A stretch of DNA of 64,000 nt from Erythroxylum novogranatense (GCA_029891385.1 CM057235.1:12413501-12477500), one strand, 5' to 3'. Counted from the stretch's first letter, positions 35,633 to 47,150 are shown. The notes: a model not told the origin generated them from the letters alone. Numbers and translations are program-made.

Positions 35633-35765
35633 GGCGACAGTTCATACGCCACGACGAGCCACGGTTTATGCCAACACGTCGCGGCGTGCATGCTGCACGA
35701 CGCCGAGCGAGGCGCGATTCACACCTACACGTCGCGGCATGCATGCAACATGTCACGACGTCAAC
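35633..35765. repeat. GC-rich palindromic patch inside the Athila-like element
   Basis: Contains the inverted pair CGTCGTGGCG and CGCCACGACG around a 10-bp loop, then ACACGTCGCGGCGTGCATGC and a second CACGTCGCGGCATGCATGC. The motif resembles the LTR array of the same element but lies outside its LTRs. Confidence 0.75.
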
Positions 35766-36855
35766 CCTTTTTACAGAAGGCTTGTACGAAATCTGCTCCT
35801 CAATTCTAACTTTTTCCACGTTGACTCTTGTCACTTTTGTGTTTCAAAGACCTTATAAGTTTCAAAGTGATACTTCAGTTTATGAAAATACCTTCCATTC
35901 TTTTAATGATAGTTGGTCTTGGCTAATTTTACTTTTGATATTTTCAATACAAAGTGAACTAAGGCATGCTAACAAAGTAACACTTTAAGTTTTTGAGACT
36001 TGAGATTGTTCATTAAGATATTACCTCTGTTGGAAGGATATTTGAGCCTAATTTTTCCTTCGATATTGTGTGCATCTGCTTATTTCATATCTCTCTAGAA
36101 CTTGTTTCAATTCTTAATCAAAGCTTTATAGACTAGAATTTTGTTGATGTGATAGATGCATTCTTTCTTCAACCCCTTTTCCCAAACACTTATCACTTGC
36201 TAGAGCCATTTTTATTTATGAGCACTTGCATGTATGTACCCCTACGTGATGTCAGTAGTTTAATTTTATTATTTAAAAAAAAAGAAAAAAAAGTGTGTTC
36301 CAAAAAGGGACAGAGAAGTGTTTATAAAAAAAGATACAAAAAGAAAAGAAAAGAAAGAGCAATAACAATTCAAGCAGTATATATAACATAAAAAAAGTGT
36401 CAATATTAGTTTATCTTTTGACATCCAGTTCATAATTATAGTGCATGTGTTCATACTTTTACTTTCTTTCTTCCATTCCATCTATTCATCTAGCCCTCGA
36501 TACATTACAACCCTAAAAAGTCCTCTTGATCTTCAAATTATAGTTTTTGTAGTGGAGAAATAGAATTGCTACAAGCTTATGGTAGAGAATGGGTTAAGTA
36601 GATTGAGAGTGAAATATCCCCAATATGTGAGGAGAGAGCAAACACCTTATCTTGAGTGACATCTCTTTTGTCCAATCTCTTGAATTGAATTATTTTAGTG
36701 TTTGTTTTATTAGCACTCTTTCAATTTACTTTGATTGAATTTTGAGGAAGTGATTTGTGCCAAGTTCCTGTTATTGTTTTAAGCATGGATGAATTTTCTT
36801 TTACACTTATATCTTTTTGACTCTTATAAACTTTGTCCAGGAGTACAAAGGTCTA

Positions 36856-36869
36856 AGTGTGGGGGAATT
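36856..36869 (+). promoter_or_regulatory. Polypurine tract of the Athila-like element
   Basis: AGTGTGGGGGAATT directly precedes the TGATTGAGCCC of the 3' LTR. The AAGTGTGGGGG form is usual for Athila-type elements. Confidence 0.82.
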
Positions 36870-38463
36870 TGATTGAGCCCAAGTTTATCTTATTAATTGA
36901 CTACACTTTTACTATTCTTAATGTACTTTTAGACTCTTACTTTGTGATTTTTGTGCCTTAATTAGTCCCCTGCAGTGAGCTTACATTTTATACAATTTGA
37001 TAGTAAAATTGTCACAAATTGACATTAATTTTATCATAATCTTTTTGATACTGCAAATTGTTGTTTGATATTGTAGGGGACAAAGAGAGTCAAAAGGTTG
37101 AGAAGAAGTCTGCATGCCGTGACGTAATGCAAGCAACACGCCGCGGTGAGGATCCAAGAAGTGCACGCCGCGACACCTACAAAGCAGCATGCCGTGGCGA
37201 GGATCAAGAGGAGCACGCCGCGACGCCAATCAATTAACACGCCGCGGCGAGCTATCCAGGAAGACACGCCGCGACGTCTAAAAATCATCTCGCCGCAGCG
37301 AGCAGACAAATATCTGGACTTCATTTGGAAAGATCTCTCACTGTACCAAACCAACCCGCATCCATCATTTAAAAACCTTGCTATTTTTAGGTCAAAAGGG
37401 ACGGATATCTTTCGGAGACATTTTGGAGGCAGCAGAGGCGATTATCTCTTCTACCATCATTTTCCATTTTTTCTCACTTTCAACCACCACCGTCATCGCT
37501 ACACCACTGCCATCTACTACAACCATGGGACACGTCAAATCTTCAACAGTCGTGAGAGAGTCCGGAGTCATGCGTAGCTAAACCATATTTCCTCTTGAAG
37601 ATGTAGCATCGGCTTGAGTTCATCGGTTCTAAAAGGGAGTTAATCTTACATCGTCAAGTTTAATTACAGTGTTGTAAATTTCTGAGTTAGGGTTTACTTC
37701 TTGTAGTTAGATTAGCTTGGTTATAGTTTAATCAAGTGTTGAACGATGTCTTGTGTTATGGATTGGTTAATGTAGAACTTCGATGTTCAATATATGAAGT
37801 CTCATATATGTCTTTTGGTGATTGTATTATCTCTCTTTATCTGCCTAGTTTTGTTTGATATTGAGATTGTGCTTGAACCATTTGACCAATTACATTAACT
37901 TGTCCATTTCACACACTAAGATGCATTTAACAAGGTTTTAGTTAATGGAGTTTGTTGATTAAAACCTTGGAATTAAAAAATCCCTCAAGGTTTTAAGGCT
38001 TAAGAGCACTTAATGGGATCTTGAGAAATGGAGTTCATTGATCAAGATCCTGGACTTGAGGAGAAGTCTTTAAGGTTGTTATTTGAAAACTTGGTGAATT
38101 TCGCTTCCCAAAAATTGTTTTGAACCATGATAGCCTAAACTCATTTTCAAGAGGATTTATTATCATTTGCTTATTACTCAAATTTTCAATTTCATTTTCT
38201 TCTTAAAAATCCAAAAATATACTTTTTATACTTTGTCCTTCAATTTAGTTAAATTTCCTCAGTTCTTTTTAATGACCAAAACCCCCAATTTATCAACTTT
38301 GATTGCAATTTTTGACAATTAGGCTAGTTTAGACCTTTTTCACTTGGTTCTAATTAAGTGAGACGACCCGAGGTTGCATCCTGTATTGCAATCCTTGGAA
38401 TTTTCATTTTTGACTTTGTTTCTAAGGGATTGATCTTTAGATCGATACGAAGAGTCGCGATCA
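36870..38463 (+). mobile_element. 3' LTR of the Athila-like element
   Basis: Same order and ends as the 5' LTR, with its palindrome array at 37120-37305. The GTGTG duplication follows at 38464. Confidence 0.92.
37120..37305. repeat. CGCCGCGGCG palindrome array, 3' LTR
   Basis: Counterpart of 25975-26150, with CACGCCGCGG, GCACGCCGCGAC and CACGCCGCGGCGAGC units. Differences between the two arrays are mostly transitions at CpG. Confidence 0.87.
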
Positions 38464-39840
38464 GTGTGTGTGCTGCCATTTTGTGGCTAAGTGTTCAAGT
38501 GAAGGTCTTGATGAAATTTTGGCTGATTTCTTGACTAAATTGGATGCTTAGTGGTGTAGAAATGGTATTGGAATGATAGGAGTAGAGTTAGGTGTAAAAA
38601 ACTAGAAAATGGAGTGTGAGTATGTTTCAATGTTTGGGTCATAACTTTTGATATGGTTATGTTATTGAGATGAAGTTTATCTTGAATTAAACTTGAGAAG
38701 TTTGGATAGAATTCTTATGAAGGAAGTTCTGTCCAATTGTGGCTTTTAGGGTTCTGAATTTTGCCTTGAAAGTCGGCAATATGTGCAGGGTGAATAGTGC
38801 TGTTTCTAATATTGCATGATTTGTGACGTGAAACTTTAGGAAATTTTTCTAGGCTAACGTAGACAGATTTTGTGAAATTGATCTTCATGAAAGTTGAAGA
38901 TTTTCTTGTTAGATTTCTATCGCTACTAAGTATGATATTTTTCAATTTTGAGGTTGAAAGTTATGACCTATTAATTTTCAGATGGTATTGTAAAGTAGGA
39001 AGATGATTGGTATATGAAATGTTTCTAAGTATGAATTTTATGATTTCTGTGGTTTGAAGCCAATTCTGGACTATTATGGTTTGATTCAGCCCAAGTGGTC
39101 TTATGGAAAGTTATAGAGAAATGTCTTATCTTTGTAATGAGGTATAATATGCTAATTTTGGATGTAGGGATTGTAAGTTATGAATTGTTAAAGTATGGAT
39201 ATGGTTTAGGTGATATGTTGATTTAACAGTCTTTAACAGGTCAGCCACAATCATGGGAGAATTTGACCTAGTTAGAGGTGGATTTTGCTTCTAAGTCCTT
39301 CATAAGAATTGTAGCATGTTGTCTGATCTTTTCATTGATAAAAAGAATGGAATTTTTGGACAATGGGATAAGAAGTTATGAGTTTGAGAAGATTGCAGTA
39401 CTGTTAGGATGACATGTGCATGGCAGAAACTTTGATTGAGATTTTAACCCATTTAGAGGTTGAATTTGCTTTCAAGTTGTTTATGAAAGTTGTATAATAT
39501 GTTCTGATATTTCTCTTTATATAAATCTTGGAATTTTTGACAAAGGGAATGGGAAGATATGATTTTGGAAGAATGTTGTACTGCTTTGGAAAATTGTGAT
39601 TAGGCAAAAACTTTGATTGAATTTTTGACACCATTGGGATGAAATTGGTTTGTGAGTCCTTGAAGGAACTTATAGGGTTTTCTGTTATCTTTCTAATGAT
39701 ACCAAATTTGTTACATTTGGACAATTGTGTGAAAAGTTAGGTTTTGTGAAAGAAGAGAGGGAAATAGGTGCAAATGTGATTTTCTTTCAATTGTAACTTT
39801 TTGTTCTAATTTGACCCTTTTGCCATTCTTTTGTGTATAA

Positions 39841-39895
39841 GTTTGTCATCCGACCTCCGATTGACTCGATTTTTGAGGCATCGGATTTGTAAGTC
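39841..39895 (+). repeat. Conserved LTR block P, copy 4 (solo LTR B)
   Basis: Reads CATCCGACCTCCGATTGACT, then CGATTTTTGAGGCATCGG and ATTTG. In this copy of LTR B the GC array that should precede it is missing or eroded. Confidence 0.78.
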
Positions 39896-40526
39896 ATTTA
39901 ATTGCTCCACATGAGAATTTGTGAATTTTTAGAGATGAAATTGATGTGGATTGATTAGGTCTAAGTTAAAGGGCCGAGTAATTATTTTTCTGGTCCGTGT
40001 TTTAGAGATAATTGGACCTATAGAGGTCCGAATTGAGCGATTTTAGTGTCTTTGGACTTCTAATATTTAGATAAAATTTTTTTGATAAATATTTATGGAA
40101 TAATACCGGGAATGTCATGAACATGCATTGTACACATTTTAATTGCTATATGTGCATTTTTAAATATTTCTGATTGTACATTTGGTAATATTTATGTATT
40201 TTAATTATTATAGAGACGCATTTGGAACGTCAACCCACAGGCGTTGTTGAGATTTCCAGGCATTAGCTCAGATGCTATTGGTGATTGACCTAGACGATTC
40301 TCTCAATTATTATTTGCTTAGAAAATTGTGATGAATAATGGTGGGTTAGTGAATTGTGTTTCTGATTATCGATTCCGAATAGAAGGTCCGATGTATTGAA
40401 GTGCTACTTGTATAGGAATTTGTGAAATACTTGTTTTTGATGTGATAAATTTTGACACATATGTTGATTGTGACTTATATTGTTATATATGCATTACATG
40501 CATGAATGCATGATCAGATAATGGCA

Positions 40527-40656
40527 GTTGTGACCGGAGCAGCCACCGAGAGCTAAAAGCTCAATGTAATTAGGCCTCGAGCCCATAGTGATTTAGAGCC
40601 TCAGGCTCAACGATTAATGCGCCCATATTAGAAAAATTTAGGCACTCGGTCACAAC
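40527..40656 (+). other. Conserved hairpin block in solo LTR B
   Basis: The left arm GTTGTGACCGGAG (40527-40539) pairs with the right arm CTCGGTCACAAC (40645-40656), leaving one bulged base. The enclosed 105 bases hold further small hairpins: GAGCTAAAAGCTC (40550-40562) and GAGCCTCAGGCTC (40596-40608). The same structure with compensating changes is at 41855-42044 and 56400-56529. It would be transcribed as part of the LTR if the promoter is upstream. Confidence 0.7.
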
Positions 40657-41854
40657 ACCGTAATAAATTAGAAAAGTGTCACATACGTATTTCATATGCA
40701 TTTGATTTAATCTCTTTGATTGAGTGAAAGGCAAAATGCCTTATACTTACGTGCTAACAATCATGTGGTACTTCTGAATGTGAGTTTATGAAATAACTGT
40801 GTTATGCTTGAGTGCTGCATGAATTGAGTGAACCATCGATGATGGTTACCTCACTAAGTTCACAAACTCACCCAAAATTGCAACATATTTTTCAGGACCG
40901 AGAGTAGACTCCTAGCTCCAGAGGGACTTTTCCTACCGTGTAGATCGTGTTGGCAAGAGAAGTTATGGCTCACAGGTCGGTCAGCTGGGATTTTTGGGAT
41001 GACCTAGTTAGGGCTGATGTATTTTCCTTGTTATATAGCATTTTGCACTAAGTTTTTGGAGTGATGTACAGACAGTGAAAACTGACAGATGTGTAAACTT
41101 TTGGTTTCTATGAAATGAAATGAGGAAACAAATTATGGTTTCAAAAGTTTGTGATTTTATACTGATGTTTATTATTATGATGCCATATGAAGCGTTGTAG
41201 TGATTGTTTGTAGCTTACCTTTATTGTAGGATATGTATCGGAACGACCTACGGGCGTCCCGGTGTATACCCTGCAGTAAGGGGGCGCTACATTGTCATTG
41301 AGCAAGCATTATACAAAACACATGTATATACATATATATGATTGAGTATTTATAAGATTGTGTAATTAATAATGTGTGTGCAATATATGTTTTGCATAAT
41401 GATTATACAAGATAGAACGTCTGCATCTAGACGTTTCTGGATCATGGAAGCTAATGCTAACCTGGAGTGTACTATGAGTCAACTTAGATGATCTCATTTC
41501 ATTGTTGTTCTATTTTAAATTTCTGGATTGAATGACTACTGATATGATTGATGTGAATGTGATTGTACTAATTCTAGACATTGAATGTATGAGGCGTTTG
41601 ATTCATGAATATCATATTGGAAGTTCTCATTGAATGTGAATTGGATAGACTATCTATATACTCAACTTGATTGTTAATTAGACCAAGTTTAGAAGAAAAA
41701 TGTGAATGTGCATGTGAATGAAATAGTGAATCTCAACTGAAATGTTGAATGCCAGACTAAGGTCTGAAGATATGTGTAAAGAGAAATAACGTGATTGGCT
41801 GATCATATGTGATTGATGCATTTCATTACATAAATGCATAATAACATAAAGGCT

Positions 41855-42044
41855 ATTGTGACCAGAGTAGCCACCGAAAAAGAACTTAAAGCTTATAAAG
41901 GGAACAGGAGCTAAAAGCTCAGATTGTGATTAAGAGCTAAAGGCTCATTATATATAATGAGCCTAGTATTCCCATCAGATATGGGACAGTTATCAATGAG
42001 CTCAATATCCACAAATGAGACAATTATACACACTCGGTCACAAT
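41855..42044 (+). other. Conserved hairpin block in solo LTR A
   Basis: The left arm ATTGTGACCAGAG (41855-41867) pairs with the right arm CTCGGTCACAAT (42033-42044), again with one bulged base at the same place. Inside are GAGCTAAAAGCTC (41908-41920), GAGCTAAAGGCTC (41934-41946) and a 22-base perfect palindrome at 41942-41963. Confidence 0.68.
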
Positions 42045-42747
42045 AATAATAATTGAAAATGAGTCTCATGAGCACTGCATATGCATCTAATATGTATGAT
42101 TTAAATAGTTTGAATGAATTTTGAATGTGATATATGTTTTAAGTGAACATGAAATGTATGTGACTCATTATGATGAATTAATGAAGTGATGTGAAATATG
42201 TGATTATATGGATTAATGTATTATGTGATTGACTGAGCCATTGAGGATGATCCACTCGTTGAGTTCGTAAAATTTAACCCAAATTTGCAATATTTTTCTG
42301 GCTTAGAGCAGATCTCTAGTTAGACAAATTAGATTCTAGCTACAACATTCGAGTAAGAGATAGAGGTCAAGATCAGTTCGCATCTACATACATATTTCAT
42401 TGTTTTGTATCAAATTGTATACTCATAAATACTATACAATGTGTAAATGAATGATTCAGTAATTTAAAGACATTATGACTAAAATGTTTTGTATTTGAAT
42501 TGGGCCCAAGTGACTACTGAAATTTTGATGAGTTGTGTAATGGTTGTAACACTTATGAATGAAAGTGTTTACGAATAAAGTTGGCCCGATCTGTTATTGA
42601 TTTTTCGCAATATGCATGCATTATTTCAAAAATAAATTTGTTTTGAACTTGATTGATAGACTGTTCTATCATGCCACTCTTGCGGGGTACATACTTAATT
42701 ATTACTCAGGATATTAGGTACGTGTTTTACGAGAGTGGGATGTTATA

Positions 42748-43484
42748 CCTACTGTATAAGAAAAGTGTGATAGACAACTAGAATTCACGTTTAAGTAACA
42801 AGGAAAATAATTAAAAACAAAAACTTAAAAATCTAAAAATGAAAAATGAAAAATGAACTTAAATTACTTAAGCATGGATTCTTATTTCATTTTTTCTCTT
42901 TCCATGACATTGTTCCTTATCTTCCTTTTCTTATCCTCGTTACTCAGCACATGGTTTCTTTTAGCAAAATATTTAAAACATTATCTTAGCATAAGTAATC
43001 ATTAACTAAAAACTAGGTATTGTCATCCAATATTGAGAAACAAATTTTATCCTTTTAAACCCTAAGTTTTATTTTACCTTCCTCAACATTAAGAAAAAAG
43101 GTAAAAATTTCCTCTTAACATTTTTTAAAAAATTTAACTTGGTCCCTATCGTTATTTATACTATCATAGTGCACCTTAAAATTTTCAAAATGGTATTGGT
43201 AGGAACTTAAATCTTAACAGAGTTAAAATTTTTGAATTTATTATCTATAAATCATTAATTTAGCTTATAGGATATCATAACTAGGCAACTTAGACCACCC
43301 AGATGCTGAAATGATCCTAAAAATGATATTTTAAAAAATGTCATTCAAAGGTGTGATTTTGGCATTAACTTTTCATAAAAGATCTAAACAATCCATATCA
43401 TTATGTTTAGGGTGAAAAGCGGCTCTACAGAACTATAGGGGCATAATTAGACCTTTTGTGAAAAGATTAGGTGTAAATCAAAAT
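42748..43484. other. AT-rich DNA, no features seen
   Basis: Follows the right end of solo LTR A. Very AT-rich with short runs such as repeated AAAAATGAAA near 42838. No protein-like frame, LTR terminus or known motif on either strand. Confidence 0.5.
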
Positions 43485-43625
43485 TTTGGCCTAGCATTTA
43501 AAGATCATTCTATTCATTACTAGGAAAGACCTACCTCGAATTAAAGATTCACCATTTTCCTCTTCCGCATCAAGAATGTAAAATTTATCTCAAGAAATGA
43601 ACTTATCAATTTTGATTAAATCATT
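43485..43625 (-). pseudogene. pro: Decayed gypsy protease fragment
   Basis: On the minus strand one frame reads KFYILDAEEENGESLIRGRS followed by FLV. This matches the end of gypsy (Athila/Tat-type) proteases, where a DFYILDM segment, acidic residues and a LILGRPFL motif are usual. It lies about 1 kb downstream, in minus-strand terms, of the decayed gag at 44585-45060, which is the expected order. Stops are present. A weak but consistent match. Confidence 0.5.
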
Positions 43626-44584
43626 CTCCTTAATACCTATAGGATGTCTACTCTCTATAAATTGCATCACTCTCCTATTATGCTTAATTCTCCTAGCCCC
43701 ACGTTTTGAATATGGATTAATAACTAGATTAACACTGACCCTAAATTTGTTAATTCCTTAGTTATAAAAAGTGATTAATAATCTATGAAATAAGAAAACT
43801 CCCTAGATCATTTAGCTTTGGTAGTATAATTCTAAGATGATGGTGTTGACTCCATCTTGTTCTATCTCTAATACCATCTCCTCAAGATTTCTTGCTCTAT
43901 TTCTTCCTTATTTGCTTCTTGTATTAATCTAACTTTGAGGGGAATTCATGGCCTATATTACCTTACTTTGCTATTCGCTTCCTTTTCATTTTCTTGTTTA
44001 GAAATGTTTTTATCGACTTCTTCATTCCTATCATTGGTCAATTCTCACCCTTTCAATACGATGATTGACTTAATATGTTGCCTAAGGTATTATGTCACTA
44101 GACAATGTACCCTACTATCTTTTAGTTATAATTTTTGTCAAATGATTAATTTAATTTTGAAGGTTCTTTATTGAAGCCTCCTAGTTTTAAAGTTAAGATT
44201 TAGTTTCTTAATGTGACATTTTATAGTTGACTGCTTCTTTTTTTATATACATTGTTGGAATCCATGTAAGAGTTTCCTCGAAGCTGGTTAATTGATTTGT
44301 GAAAGACTTAGATGATTTCTCCGTCTTAGGTTGTAAATGATGCTATAGGGAATATTATGTTTTTGGAATGAAGTCAACTTGTTCTACTATAGGATTTTTA
44401 CCTTAACATTCAATGCTTTTATATCCTCTAGGGAATTTGTAACTCATTATTAGAGATACTCTTTATGGTCAAATTTGGTGTTTAAGTTTTTTTTTTTATT
44501 AAAGCTTGAACTTGAGATGTTAATATAATCATGACATCAATATTATATTTACTTCATACTTTTTTAACATTTACTTTTCATTAA

Positions 44585-45060
44585 TACCACTAATAGTTAT
44601 TTATTTCCATCTACTCTATTAGTCTTCGAGTTGCTTTTGGAGTTTTATTGTTTAGAGTCCCACGAACAGTTTCCTATATCATCTACCATTTTGAATTAGT
44701 TAGACCAGTATAAAAGGTATTCACTAGAATCCATATAAGAAGGTCATGATGTAGGCAGTTCTTCATTAGATATTTATATCTATCTAATTTCTTACAAAGT
44801 GTTCCATTATCAAAATTTTGAAAGGAAAAGATTTTGTTTATGATATTAGCTAGCTTTAATGGAGAGAACTACTTAGATAGAAACTTCTTTTCAAGATTTT
44901 CCTATATTATGATTATGGCTCCAAACAATTCCTTCACCACTACTTAGCATGATCCTTCAAAGAAAATGGAAACAACCTTACGCTTATGGAGCTTTCATGA
45001 TCACTTTGATATTAAACCTGTATCAAATATCCAATAATTTGACGATGTAAAACTGATAAA
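44585..45060 (-). pseudogene. gag: Decayed gypsy gag fragment
   Basis: Minus-strand pieces in order are LLDI near 45030, RLFPFSLKDHAK near 44975, then after a frameshift ANIINKIFSFQNFDNGTL, KKLDRYKYLMKNCLHHDLL, VNTFYTGLTNSK, GTLNNKTPKATRRLIE and EINNY. They follow the gypsy retrotransposon gag pattern (RLFPFSL, F-Q-D-E-LYEAW, CPHHG, FYNGL, GGTLMNKTPEEA, NNY). At least four stops and one shift lie within 470 bp, so it is old. No LTR could be tied to it. Confidence 0.68.
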
Positions 45061-46168
45061 TTCTAATTACTCTTTTTTTAGTATGATACTAAGAGTATAT
45101 AGCTTGGCTTCTAATGATTTCAATAGGATTTGATCATTATTTTCCTTTATTTTTTTTATTTATAGGCCTTATTATAGTTTTTCAATGAAGAAGAAATGAA
45201 GTTGTGGAAAATTAAATTGAGTTATAGTGATTTTGTCATGATTTTATAAGAAGGAACCAAAACATGGAACAAATAAGGGCTTATGTTCACCAATATGGGA
45301 GCAATAGGGGCCCATGTTCAAGAAAATATATCAAATAGGGAACCATGTTCAAACCATATCATATGTTAGTTCATTATTTTTGTTTTTGTTTTTGGTCAAT
45401 ACAAATGTTAGACCCCGAACTTTTTTTAGAAGACTAGAACTAATAAATGAGAAATTTAGATATGTCCATATTCTACTCTGGTGTTTCTGGTGGATAAGAT
45501 ATTTTGAAATGAGAAGAGTTAAGGTGAAAGTCAGAAGTAGAATGAAAGCAAAAATGAAGTTGAATTTGTGTAGTAAGTTGATGAAGAATATGTACATGGG
45601 TGTATGTTCTGTTGTTGGTGTTCATAATTAATCATGGACTATATTTTCTTTGGATGATATTGATTTGAAATGGAGTTGAGAATGAGGAGTAAATGAAGTA
45701 GAAGAAAAAAGCGATCTTGGTATGAGTTGTGTTAAGGAAAGATTGTAAAACAAAATGGGTGGTTGATTTGGAAAATATTCACAGAGTATATTTTAGTCTT
45801 TTAGCCACAACTTTTTCTCTAGTTATCCAAAAGAGATTATTCTTAATTTGGATAAAACTAGAAATATATGGCTACATTTCTTATGAGATATTGAATTTAA
45901 ATTCTATCATTAAGAATCTCAAAATTTGTCATAAAGTTGAGAACTGGGTGCAGTACATTGTTGGATGAATGTAAAGTTTGTATTCTAAATTCAAGGGAAA
46001 TTCGGGATTGATATAGGCTAAATTAGAGAAAGTTGTCTGCTATGAAGTTGTAATTCTTTCTTTTAGCTTTTCAACGATACATAGTATGGAATTTTTGGAC
46101 TTCTAGGCTGAAATTTATGGTTCTTGTAATGGAAGATATATCTTCTGTCTTTTCGCTTCTTCTATGTT

Positions 46169-46500
46169 TTGTTTCTTTTATTTTTGCTTCTTCTGCTTTT
46201 TGCTTCTTCTACCTTTTTCTTCTTCTGTGATGACGTTATCTTCTTCTGTGTTTCTTCTGTGATGATGTCATCTTCTTCTGTGTTTTACTTCTTCTGTGTT
46301 TTGCTTCTTTTACTCTTTTGCTTCTTGTGTGATTATGTCATCTCCTTCTGTGTTACTTTTGTGATGACGTCATCTCCTTTTGTGTTTTCCTTCTTCTGTG
46401 ATGACATCATCTTTTTCTATGTTTTGCTTCTTCTGTCTTTTTGTTTCTTCTGTGATGACGTCATCTTCTTATATGTTTTGTTTCTTCTGTTTTTTTTACC
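46169..46500 (+). repeat. Array with TGATGACGTCATC palindromes
   Basis: CT-rich repeats of CTTCTTCTGTG alternate with GATGACGTCATC and one-base variants at about 46230, 46262, 46332, 46361, 46400 and 46453. TGACGTCA is a perfect palindrome and is also the consensus site for plant bZIP/TGA transcription factors; binding here is unproven. The 121-codon open frame across it is low-complexity Phe/Leu and not a gene. Confidence 0.8.
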
Positions 46501-46524
46501 TGGCCTATCTTTTATTCTATTTTT

Positions 46525-47110
46525 GACCCTTTAAATTATAGAATCTGTCTTTGAAGTCTTCATGAAAGTTGTAGATCTTAAAATCCTCTTTTGAACTTTA
46601 TAAATAACACAGTAATCTGATATCTGTAGGAAAGTTATAGCAATTTTCCCACTTCTTCTGTTTTTTTTCCATTCATCTACTTTTTCATTTGGCTTCATCT
46701 GTACCTATCTTCTGTTCCCTTTTTGACCCTTCAGATGATAGAATCTGTCTTTGAGGTATACATGAAAGTTTTAGATGTTGAAGTCCTCGTTCAAACCATA
46801 TAAAGAACACCAGATATCTTTAGGAAAAGTTATAGCAATTTTCCCACTTCTTTTGTCTCTTTCCATTCGTCTATTTTTTCCTTTGGCTTCATCTAATCCT
46901 ATTGTCTGGTCCATTTTGACCCTTCAAATCATAAAATCTGACCTTAAGGTCTTCTTCAAAGTTGTAGATCTCAAAGTTCTCTTTGAAATCATCCTAATAT
47001 GATCTGAATCCAACATCTCTAGTGAAAGTTAGACCATTTGTCCCGAGACAAGTTCAATATGCTTGAGGACCAAACCTTGATTGATTCTTTCGGCCATAAT
47101 TTTGTTATCC
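46525..47110 (+). repeat. Degenerate tandem repeat, about 195-200 bp unit, three units
   Basis: Units start at 46525, 46725 and 46918 with TTGACCCTT, then AGAATCTG, CATGAAAGTT, GTAGAT and TTATAGCAATTTTCCCACTTC. Spacings are 200 and 193 bp. Similar phrases occur in the repeated modules of LTRs A, B and the 4.3 kb family. Confidence 0.8.
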
Positions 47111-47150
47111 GACCTCCAAATGAAGTGATTCTTGAATCATTAGTTTTTTA
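47101..47150 (+). repeat. Conserved LTR block P, copy 5
   Basis: Reads TTATCCGACCTCCAAATGA, then AGTGATTCTTGAATCATTAG. The most degenerate of the plus-strand copies, following the 200-bp modules. Confidence 0.65.

Larger units (their letters stand above)
34985..36855 (+). other. Non-coding 3' part of the Athila-like element
   Basis: Runs from the protease end to the polypurine tract. I find no RT, integrase or env-like membrane protein. It holds an internal CTAAGTGTGGGAGAG (35181) resembling a polypurine tract, a 36-bp perfect inverted repeat (35315-35493), a GC-rich palindromic patch (35633-35765) and a purine-rich A/G tract (36270-36360). Confidence 0.7.
25702..38463 (+). mobile_element. 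Athila-like gypsy element with gag and protease only
   Basis: Perfect target duplication GTGTG (25697-25701 and 38464-38468). LTRs of 1604 and 1594 bp begin TGATTGAGCCC and end GCGATCA. The primer site fits tRNA-Asp, as in Athila. A single reading frame carries gag and an Athila-type protease, but no RT, RNase H or integrase is present between protease and the 3' LTR. It sits in solo LTR B and is itself interrupted by a solo LTR at 29434-34096. Confidence 0.92.
24644..41291 (+). mobile_element. Solo LTR, family B (Tekay-like), split by an Athila-like element
   Basis: Perfect target duplication TTGTC at 24639-24643 and 41292-41296. The LTR itself is 24644-25701 plus 38469-41291, about 3.9 kb, against 3991 bp for the full LTR of the same family at 55817-59807. 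It starts TATAACATCTC (the usual TG mutated to TA) and ends GGGGGCGCTACA. Landmarks shared with the other copy include GACATGTGTCACTTGCC, repeated modules at 38600-39780, block P at 39841, the hairpin block at 40527-40656 and CACCCAAAATTGCAACATAT. No primer site or polypurine tract is attached. Confidence 0.88.
17948..42747 (+). mobile_element. Solo LTR, family A (Tekay-like), split by nested insertions
   Basis: Starts TGTAACATCTTG and ends GGATGTTATA, with a near-perfect duplication TCTAC (17943-17947) and CCTAC (42748-42752). Its own sequence is 17948-19825, 24239-24643 and 41297-42747, about 3.7 kb. It has the same order of landmarks as family B: repeated modules, a GTGACC hairpin block (41855-42044), then a CCATTGAGGATGATCC segment and AACCCAAATTTGCAATATT near the 3' end. 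There is no primer site or polypurine tract next to it, so it is a recombined solo LTR. The mismatch in the duplication suggests age. Confidence 0.75.

Noticed and set aside
27641..38463. Endogenous retrovirus with an env gene
   Set aside because: Athila relatives can carry an env-like frame, but nothing with a signal peptide and transmembrane segments is visible between protease and the 3' LTR.
40527..40656. tRNA or other known structured RNA gene
   Set aside because: The hairpin block lacks a cloverleaf, A and B boxes or an acceptor stem, and it sits within an LTR.
46169..46534. 121-codon Phe/Leu-rich frame resembling a membrane protein
   Set aside because: Low-complexity translation of a CT-rich repeat array inside an LTR.
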